Of a stretch of DNA of 64,000 nt, positions 54,581 to 64,000 are shown piece by piece (the first letter of the stretch is position 1; each line of letters begins with the position of its first letter). Both the position numbers and the translations under genes were made by a program. The stretch spans positions 25,734,001 through 25,798,000 of the forward strand of contig CM069872.1 in NCBI GenBank assembly GCA_036172665.1, read 5' to 3'. Source of the stretch: Prosopocoilus inquinatus. Its lineage: Eukaryota; Arthropoda; Insecta; Coleoptera; Lucanidae. Under the pieces are notes generated by a model that saw only the letters and a list, made by a program, of their open reading frames with translations, had not been told where the DNA came from and did not search any database.

Positions 54581-56666
54581 ATTAGCGTTGTTCCTGTGAT
54601 GTATCTAATCGATCCTTACTCATCTATCATGTTATTTGACGTTTGGACGGACTCCAGTATCTCTGATGTGAGATACAATGTTATCGGACGCAGCAGAAGC
54701 TGGAAATAGTTTTAAACGAAACAACACGCATTAGCGTTGTTCCTGTGATGTATCTAATCGATCCTTACTTATCTATCATGTTATTTGACGTTTGGATGGA
54801 CTCCAGTAAGTCTGATGTGAGATACGACGTTTTCGGACGCAGCAGAAGCTGGAAATAGTTTTAAACGAAACAACACGCATTAGCGTTGTTCCTGTGATGT
54901 ATCTAATCGATCCTTACTCATCTATCATGTTATTTGACGTTTCAACGGACTCCAGTAACTCTGATGTGAGATACAATGTTATCGGACGCAGCAGAAGCTG
55001 GAAATAGTTTTAAACGAAACAACACGCATTAGCGTTGTTCCTGTGATGTATCTAATCGATCCTTACTTATCTATCATGTTATTTGACGTTTGGATGGACT
55101 CCAGTAAGTCTGATGTGAGATGCGACGTTTTCTGACGCAGCAGAAGCTGGAAATAGTTTTAAACGAAACAACACGTATTAGCGTTGTTCCTGTAATGTAT
55201 CTAATCGATCCTTACTCATCTATCATGTTATTTGACGTTTGGACGGACTCCAGTAACTCTGATGTGAGATACAAAGTTATCGGACGCAGCAGAAGCTGGA
55301 AATAGTTTTAAACGAAACAACACGTATTAGCGTTGTTCCTGTGATGTATCTAATCGATCCTTACTCATCTATCATGTTATTTGACGTTTGGATGGACTCC
55401 AGTAACTCTGATGTGAGATACGAAATGTTCGGACGCAGCAGCAGCTGGAAATAGTTTTAAACGAAACAACACATATTAGCGTTGTTCCTGTGATGTAACT
55501 AATCGATCCTTACTCATATATCATGTTATTTGACGTTTGGACGGACTCCAGTAACTCTGATGAGAGATACAAAGTTCTCGGACGCAGTAGAAGCTGGAAA
55601 TAGCTTTGAAAGAAACAACACGTATTAGCGTTGTGCCTGTGATGTATCTAAACGATCCTTACTTATCTAACATGTTATTTGACGTTTGGATGGACTCCAG
55701 TAAGTCTGATGTGAGATACAAAGTTTTTGGACGCAGCAGGAGCTGGAAATAGTTTTAAACGAAACAACACGGATGAGCGTTGTTCCTGTGCTGTATCTAA
55801 TCGATTCTTACTCATCTATCATGTTATTTGACGTTTCGATGGACTCCAGTAACTCTAATGTGAGAAACGAAATTTTCGGACGCAGCAGAAGCTGGAAATA
55901 GTTTTAAACGAAACAACACGCATTAGCGTTGTTCCTGTGATGTATCTAATCGATCCTTACTTATCTATCATGTTATTTGACGTTTCGATGGACTCCAGTA
56001 ACTATGATGTGAGATACGGAATTTTCGGACGCAGCAGAAGCTGGAAATAGTTTTAAACGAAACAACACGCATTAGCGTTGTTCCTGTGATGTATCTAATC
56101 GATCCTTACTCATCTGTCATGTTATTTGGCGTTTCGATGGACTCCAGTAACTGTGATGTGAGTTACGAAGTTCTCGGACGCAGCTGAAGCTAGAAATAGT
56201 TTTAAACGAAACAACACGCATTAGCGTTGTTCCTGTGATGTATCTAATCGATCCTTACTTATCTATCATGTTATTTGACGTTTGGATGGACTCCAGTAAG
56301 TCTGATGTGAGATACAAAGTTTCTGGACGCAGCAGGAGCTGGAAATAGTTTTAAACGAAACAACACGTATTAGCCTTGTTCCTGTGATGTATCTAAACGA
56401 TCCTTACTTATCTAACATGTTATTTGACGTTTGGATGGACTCCAGTAAGTCTGATGTGAGATACAAAGTTTTTGGACGCAGCAGGAGCTAGAAATAGTTT
56501 TAAACGAAACAACACGTATTAGCGTTGTTCCTGTGCTGTATCTAATTGATCCTTACTTATCTATCATGTTATTTGACGTTTCGATGGACTCCAGTAACTC
56601 TGATGTGAGATGCGACGTTTTCGGACGCAGCAGAAGCTGGAAATAGTTTTAAACGAAACAACACGT
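54581..56666. repeat. 14-monomer HOR, copy 2 (2086 bp)
   Basis: It is adjacent to copy 1 and nearly identical where compared; one difference is AAATAGCTTTG near 55601 against AAATAGTTTTG. The match runs on to 56745, where TACCTCTG replaces TATCTCTG. The left limit is set by CGCATT at 52494 against CGTATT at 54580. Confidence 0.92.
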
Positions 56667-59600
56667 ATTAGCGTTGTTCCTGTGATGTATCTAATCGATC
56701 CTTACTCATCTATCATGTTATTTGACGTTTGGACGGACTCCAGTACCTCTGATGAGAGATACAAAGTTCTAGGACGCAGTAGAAGCTGGAAATAGTTTTG
56801 AACGAAACAACACGTATTAGCGTTGTTCCTGTGATGTATCTAAACGATCCTTACTTATCTAACATGTTATTTGCCGTTTGCATGGACTCCAGTAAGTCTG
56901 ATGTGAGATACGACGTTTTCGGACGCAGCAGAAGCTGGAAATAGTTTTAAACGAAACAACACGCATTAGCGTTGTTCCTGTGATGTATCTAATCGATCCT
57001 TACTTATCTATCATGTTATTTGACGTTTGGATGGACTCCAGTAAGTCTGATGTGAGATACGACGTTTTCGGACGCAGCAGAAGCTGGAAATAGTTTTAAA
57101 AGAAACAACACGCATTAGCGTTGTTCCTGTGATGTATCTAATCGATCCTTACTCATCTATCATGTTACTTGACGTTTGGACGGACTCCAGTATCTCTGAT
57201 GTGAGATACAATGTTATCGGACGCAGCAGAAGCTGGAAATAGTTTTAAACGAAACAACACGCATTAGCGTTGTTCCTGTGATGTATCTAATCGATCCTTA
57301 CTTATCTATCATGTTATTTGACGTTTGGATGGACTCCAGTAAGTCTGATGTGAGATACGACGTTTTCGGACGCTGCAGAAGCTGGAAATAGTTTTAAACG
57401 AAACAACACGCATTAGCGTTGTTCCTGTGATGTATCTAATCGATCCTTACTCATCTATCATGTTATTTGACGTTTGGACGGACTCCAGTAACTCTGATGT
57501 GAGATACAATGTTATCGGACGCAGCAGAAGCTGGAAATAGTTTTAAACGAAACAACACGTATTAGCGTTGTTCCTGTGATGTATCTAAACGATCCTTACT
57601 TATCTAACATGTTATTTGACGTTTGGATGGACTCCAGTAAGTCTGATGTGAGATACAAAGTTTTTGGACGCAGCAGGAGCTAGAAATAGTTTTAAACGAA
57701 ACAACACGTATTAGCGTTGTTCCTGTAATGTATCTAATCGATCCTTACTTATCTATCATGTTATTTGACGTTTGGATGGACTCCAGTAAGTCTGATGTGA
57801 GATACAAAGTTTTTGGACGCAGCAGGAGCTGGAAATAGTTTTAAACGAAACAACACGTATTAGCGTTGTTCCTGTGATGTATCTAAACGATCCTTACTTA
57901 TCTAACATGTTATTTGACGTTTGGATGGACTCCAGTAAGTCTGATGTGAGATAAAATGTTTTTGGACGCAGCAGGAGCTAGAAATAGTTTTAAACGAAAC
58001 AACACGTATTAGCGTTGTTCCTGTGCTGTATCTAATTGATCCTTACTTATCTATCATGTTATTTGACGTTTCGATGGACTCCAGTAACTCTGATGTGAGA
58101 TGCGACGTTTTCGGACGCAGCAGAAGCTGGAAATAGTTTTAAACGAAACAACACGTATTAGCGTTGTTCCTGTGATGTATCTAATCGATCCTTACTCATC
58201 TATCATGTTATTTGACGTTTGGACGGACTCCAGTACCTCTGATGAGAGATACAAAGTTCTCGGACGCAGTAGAAGCTGGAAATAGTTTTGAACGAAACAA
58301 CACGTATTAGCGTTGTTCCTGTAATGTATCTAAACGATCCTTACTTATCTAACATGTTATTTGCCGTTTGCATGGACTCCAGTAAGTCTGATGTGAGATA
58401 CGACGTTTTCGGACGCAGCAGAAGCTGGAAATAGTTTTAAACGAAACAACACGCATTAGCGTTGTTCCTGTGATGTATCTAATCGATCCTTACTCATCTA
58501 TCATGTTATTTGACGTTTGGACGGACTCCAGTAACTCTGATGTGAGATACAATGTTATCGGACGCAGCAGAAGCTGGAAATAGTTTTAAACGAAACAACA
58601 CGCATTAGCGTTGTTCCTGTGATGTATCTAATCGATCCTTACTCATCTATCATGTTATTTGACGTTTGGACGGACTCCAGTAACTCTGATGTGAGATACG
58701 ACGTTTTCGGACGCAGCAGGAGCTGGAAATAGTTTTAAACGAAACAACACGCATTAGCGTTGTTCCTGTGATGTATCTAATCGATCCTTACTCATCTATC
58801 ATGTTATTTGACGTTTGGACGGACTCCAGTAACTCTGATGTGAGATACAATGTTATCGGACGCAGCAGAAGCTGGAAATAGTTTTAAACGAAACAACACG
58901 CATTAGCGTTGTTCCTGTGATGTATCTAATCGATCCTTACTCATCTATCATGTTATTTGACGTTTGGACGGACTCCAGTAACTCTGATGTGAGATAAAAT
59001 GTTATCGGACGCAGCAGAAGCTGGAAATAGTTTTAAACGAAACAACACGTATTAGCGTTGTTCCTGTGATGTATCTAAACGATCCTTACTTATCTAACAT
59101 GTTATTTGACGTTTGGATGGACTCCAGTAAGTCTGATGTGAGATACAAAGTTTTTGGACGCAGCAGGAGCTAGAAATAGTTTTAAACGAAACAACACGTA
59201 TTAGCGTTGTTCCTGTAATGTATCTAATCGATCCTTACTCATCTATCATGTTATTTGACGTTTGGACGGACTCCAGTAACTCTGATGTGAGATACAAAGT
59301 TATCGGAAGCAGCAGAAGCTGGAAATAGTTTTAAACGAAACAACACGCATTAGCGTTGTTCCTGTGATGTATCTAACCGATCCTTACTTATCTGTCATGT
59401 TATTTGACGTTTGGATGGACTCCAGTATGTCTGATGTGAGATACGACGTTTTCGGACGCAGCAGAAGCTGGAAATAGTTTTAAACGAAACAACACGCATT
59501 AGCGTTGTTCCTGTGATGTATCTAATCGATCCTTACTCATCTATCATGTTATTTGACGTTTGGACGGACTCCAGTATCTCTGATGTGAGATACAATGTTA

Positions 59601-62600
59601 TCGGACGCAGCAGAAGCTGGAAATAGTTTTAAACGAAACAACACGCATTAGCGTTGTTCCTGTGATGTATCTAATCGATCCTTACTTATCTATCATGTTA
59701 TTTGACGTTTGGATGGACTCCAGTAAGTCTGATGTGAGATACGACGTTTTCGGACGCAGCAGAAGCTGGAAATAGTTTTAAACGAAACAACACGCATTAG
59801 CGTTGTTCCTGTGATGTATCTAATCGATCCTTACTCATCTATCATGTTATTTGACGTTTGGACGGACTCCAGTAACTCTGATGTGAGATACAATGTTATC
59901 GGACGCAGCAGAAGCTGGAAATAGTTTTAAACGAAACAACACGCATTAGCGTTGTTCCTGTGATGTATCTAATCGATCCTTACTCATCTATCATGTTATT
60001 TGACGTTTGGACGGACTCCAGTAACTCTGATGTGAGATACAATGTTATCGGACGCAGCAGAAGCTGGAAATAGTTTTAAACGAAACAACACGTATTAGCG
60101 TTGTTCCTGTGATGTATCTAAACGATCCTTACTTATCTAACATGTTATTTGACGTTTGGATGGACTCCAGTAAGTCTGATGTGAGATACAAAGTTTTTGG
60201 AGGCAGCAGGAGCTAGAAAAAGTTTTAAACGAAACAACACGTATTAGCGTTGTTCCTGTAATGTATCTAATCGATCCTTACTCATCTATCATGTTATTTG
60301 ATGTTTGGACGGACTCCAGTAACTCTGATGTGAGATACAAAGTTATCGGACGCAGCAGAAGCTGGAAATAGTTTTAAACGAAACAACACGTATTAGCGTT
60401 GTTCCTGTGATGTATCTAATCGATCCTTACTCATCTATCATGTTATTTGACGTTTGGATGGACTCCAGTAACTCTGATGTGAGATACGAAATGTTCGGAC
60501 GCAGCAGCAGCTGGAAATAGTTTTAAACGAAACAACACATATTAGCGTTGTTCCTGTGATGTAACTAATCGATCCTTACTCATATATCATGTTATTTGAC
60601 GTTTGGACGGACTCCAGTAACTCTGATGAGAGATAAAAAGTTCTCGGACGCAGTAGAAGCTGGAAATAGTTTTGAACGAAACAACACGTATTAGCGTTGT
60701 GCCTGTGATGTATCTAAACGATCCTTACTTATCTAACATGTTATTTGACGTTTGGATGGACTCCAGTAAGTCTGATGTGAGATACAAAGTTTTTGGACGC
60801 AGCAGGAGCTGGAAATAGTTTTAAACGAAACAACACGGATGAGCGTTGTTCCTGTGCTGTATCTAATCGATTCTTACTCATCTATCATGTTATTTGACGT
60901 TTCGATGGACTCCAGTAACTCTAATGTGAGAAACGAAATTTTCGGACGCAGCAGAAGCTGGAAATAGTTTTAAACGAAACAACACGCATTAGCGTTGTTC
61001 CTGTGATGTATCTAATCGATCCTTACTTATCTGTCATGTTATTTGGCGTTTCGATGGACTCCAGTAACTGTGATGTGAGTTGCGAAGTTCTCGGACGCAG
61101 CTGAAGCTAGAAATAGTTTTAAACGAAACAACACGCATTAGCGTTGTTCCTGTGATGTATCTAATCGATCCTTACTTATCTATCATGTTATTTGACGTTT
61201 GGATGGACTCCAGTAAGTCTGATGTGAGATACAAAGTTTTTGGACGCAGCAGGAGCTGGAAATAGTTTTAAACGAAACAACACGTATTAGCGTTGTTCCT
61301 GTGCTGTATCTAATCGATCCTTACTTATCTATCATGTTATTTGACGTTTGGATGGACTCCAGTAAGTCTGATGTGAGATGCGACGTTTTCGGACGCAGCA
61401 GAAGCTGGAAATAGTTTTAAACGAAACAACACGTATTAGCGTTGTTCCTGTAATGTATCTAATCGATCCTTACTCATCTATCATGTTATTTGACGTTTGA
61501 ACGGACTCCAGTAACTCTGATGTGAGATACAAAGTTATCGGACGCAGCAGAAGCTGGAAATAGTTTTAAACGAAACAACACGTATTAGCGTTGTTCCTGT
61601 GATGTATCTAATCGATCCTTACTCATCTATCATGTTATTTGACGTTTGGATGGACTCCAGTAACTCTGATGTGAGATACGAAATGTTCGGACGCAGCAGC
61701 AGCAGGAAATAGTTTTAAACGAAACAACACATATTAGCGTTGTTCCTGTGATGTAACTAATCGATCCTTACTCATATATCATGTTATTTGACGTTTGGAC
61801 GGACTCCAGTAACTCTGATGAGAGATACAAAGTTCTCGGACGCAGTAGAAGCTGAAAATAGTTTTGAACGAAACAACACGTATTAGCGTTGTGCCTGTGA
61901 TGTATCTAAACGATCCTTACTTATCTAACATGTTATTTGACGTTTGGATGGACTCCAGTAAGTCTGATGTGAGATACAAAGTTTTTGGACGCAGCAGGAG
62001 CTGGAAATAGTTTTAAACGAAACAACACGGATGAGCGTTGTTCCTGTGCTGTATCTAATCGATTCTTACTCATCTATCATGTTATTTGACGTTTCGATGG
62101 ACTCCAGTAACTCTAATGTGAGAAACGAAATTTTCGGACGCAGCAGAAGCTGGAAATAGTTTTAAACGAAACAACACGCATTAGCGTTGTTCCTGTGATG
62201 TATCTAATCGATCCTTACTTATCTATCATGTTATTTGACGTTTCGATGGACTCCAGTAACTATGATGTGAGATACGAAATTTTCGGACGCAGCAGAAGCT
62301 GGAAATAGTTTTAAACGAAACAACACGCATTAGCGTTGTTCCTGTGATGTATCTAATCGATCCTTACTCATCTGTCATGTTATTTGGCGTTTCGATGGAC
62401 TCCAGTAACTGTGATGTGAGTTACGAAGTTCTCGGACGCAGCTGAAGCTAGAAATAGTATTAAACGAAACAACACGCATTAGCGTTGTTCCTGTGATGTA
62501 TCTAATCGATCCTTACTTATCCATCATGTTATTTGACGTTTGGATGGACTCCAGTAAGTCTGATGTGAGATACAAAGTTTCTGGACGCAGCAGGAGCTGG

Positions 62601-64000
62601 AAATAGTTTTAAACGAAACAACACGTATTAGCGTTGTTCCTGTGATGTATCTAAACGATCCTTACTTATCTAACATGTTATTTGACGTTTGGATGGACTC
62701 CAGTAAGTCTGATGTGAGATACAAAGTTTTTGGACGCAGCAGGAGCTAGAAATAGTTTTAAACGAAACAACACGTATTAGCGTTGTTCCTGTGCTGTATC
62801 TAATTGACCCTTACTTATCTATCATGTTATTTGACGTTTCGATGGACTCCAGTAACTCTGATGTGAGATGAGAGGTTTTCGGACGCAGCAGAAGCTGGAA
62901 ATAGTTTTAAACGAAACAACACGTATTAGCGTTGTTCCTGTGATGTATCTAATCGATCCTTACTCATCTATCATGTTATTTGACGTTTGGACGGACTCCA
63001 GTACCTCTGATGAGAGATACAAAGTTCTCGGACGCAGTAGAAGCTGGAAATAGTTTTGAACGAAACAACACGTATTAGCGTTGTTCCTGTGATGTATCTA
63101 AACGATCCTTACTTATCTAACATGTTATTTGCCGTTTGCATGGACTCCAGTAAGTCTGATGTGAGATACGACGTTTTCGGACGCAGCAGAAGCTGGAAAT
63201 AGTTTTAAACGAAACAACACGCATTAGCGTTGTTCCTGTGATGTATCTAATCGATCCTTACTTATCTATCATGTTATTTGACGTTTGGATGGACTCCAGT
63301 AAGTCTGATGTAAGATACGACGTTTTCGGACGCAGCAGAAGCTGGAAATAGTTTTAAACGAAACAACACGCATTAGCGTTGTTCCTGTGATGTATCTAAT
63401 CGATCCTTACTCATCTATCATGTTATTTGACGTTTGGACGGACTCCAGTATCTCTGATGTGAGATACAATGTTATCGGACGCAGCAGAAGCTGGAAATAG
63501 TTTTAAACGAAACAACACGCATTAGCGTTGTTCCTGTGATGTATCTAATCGATCCTTACTCATCTATCATGTTATTTGACGTTTGGACGGACTCCAGTAA
63601 CTCTGATGTGAGATACAATGTTATCGGACGCAGCAGAAGCTGGAAGTAGTTTTAAACGAAACAACACGTATTAGCGTTGTTCCTGTGATGTATCTAAACG
63701 ATCCTTACTTATCTAACATGTTATTTGACGTTTGGATGGACTCCAGTAAGTCTGATGTGAGATACAAAGTTTTTGGACGCAGCAGGAGCTAGAAATAGTT
63801 TTAAACGAAACAACACGTATTAGCGTTGTTCCTGTAATGTATCTAGTCGATCCTTACTTATCTAACATGTTATTTGACGTTTGGATGGACTCCAGTAAGT
63901 CTGATGTGAGATAAGACGTTTTCGGACGCAGCAGAAGCTGGAAATAGTTTTAAAGGAAACAACACGCATTAGCGTTGTTCCTGTGATGTATCTAATCGAA
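56667..64000. repeat. Less regular tail of the array
   Basis: About 49 monomers without one dominant HOR. Local offsets are seen: 1490 bp between the GAGATGCGACG monomers at 56610 and 58100, 1043 bp (CTGTAATG near 59212/60255) and 1192 bp between GAAATGTTCG cassettes at 60488 and 61680. TACAATGTTATC monomers sit next to each other near 58.85/59.0 kb and 59.9/60.05 kb, where elsewhere they usually alternate with other types. The array runs out of the window without a boundary. Confidence 0.85.

Larger units (their letters stand above)
1..64000. repeat. 149-bp satellite DNA array, head to tail, fills the window
   Basis: Every stretch of the window is a copy of one 149-bp unit in the same orientation. 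The boundary motif TAGTTTTAAACG (TAGTTTTGAACG in one class) recurs at 91, 240, 389, 538 and so on to 63647. That distance equals 427 periods minus 67 bp, which is three 3-bp and two 29-bp losses, so the phase is otherwise kept throughout. The unit has 60 G+C of 149 bases in its commonest form. No unique DNA, inversion or inserted element interrupts it and neither end of the array is in view. A unit close to the 147-bp nucleosome core, great length and HORs are typical of centromeric or pericentromeric satellites; that location is inference. I do not recognise the family. Confidence 0.98.

Noticed and set aside
1..64000. CRISPR array
   Set aside because: Repeats are 149 bp, contiguous and without unique spacers. 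Variation is by point changes, and no cas-like gene is present.
1..64000. CENP-B box
   Set aside because: The best partial matches, TTCGATGGACTCCAG on the plus strand and TTCGTTTAAAACTA on the minus strand, lack the CGGG core at the required place.
1..64000. Transposon insertion, inversion or gene island inside the array
   Set aside because: The boundary motif keeps its 149-bp phase and orientation throughout; the only phase changes are five small deletions.
1..64000. Telomeric or subtelomeric repeats, tRNA or rRNA genes
   Set aside because: No short G-rich telomere-type repeat and no cloverleaf or rRNA-like sequence was seen. All bases are accounted for by the monomer.

Overview
The whole 64 kb window is one uninterrupted head-to-tail tandem satellite array. 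The monomer is 149 bp, about 40% GC, and always in the same orientation. Counting from the first monomer boundary I set (position 91) to the last one checked (63647) gives 427 periods. The 67-bp shortfall from exact periodicity is fully explained by five short monomers: three of 146 bp and two of 120 bp. The window therefore holds about 430 monomers. I see no gene, transposon, RNA gene, CRISPR array or unique sequence, and both window edges lie inside the array.

This is eukaryotic constitutive heterochromatin, most likely centromeric or pericentromeric. That rests on the near-nucleosomal monomer, the length and purity of the array, and its multi-level higher-order repeats (HORs). I do not recognise the monomer as a named satellite, so the host species stays open. 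CpG is not depleted in the commonest monomer type (9 observed against about 6 expected). This weakly argues against a genome with heavy germline CpG methylation, although several class-defining variants are CpG/TpG/CpA interchanges.

Monomers fall into about eight recurring types, set mainly by variants in the second half of the unit (about positions 64-147). The types occur in a recurring order and are copied as multi-monomer HORs of changing size. Left to right: a 35-monomer displacement (1-1091 matching 5213-6303) enclosing a 10-monomer HOR (1262-4238); two copies of a 23-monomer HOR (6518-13365); a linker (13366-15221); a 21-monomer HOR pair (15222-21479) nested in a 38-monomer HOR of 5662 bp (16129-27452, third partial copy to 29497); two copies of a 13-monomer HOR (29434-33307); a 55-monomer HOR of 8166 bp (33928-42093, second copy truncated at 49382); a mosaic of 4-, 7-, 8- and 9-monomer displacements (49383-52494); two copies of a 14-monomer HOR (52495-56666); and a less regular tail (56667-64000).

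Two private marker cassettes divide the array. One occurs only between 0.4 and 32.2 kb. The other occurs at 4.4 kb and then only from 39 to 62 kb. The first ~5 kb is the only place with both. The best leads are this domain structure, the chimeric junction monomers that record unequal exchange, a short conversion-like patch at 47272-47323, and a dyad carried in every intact monomer. No new protein-coding system is present.
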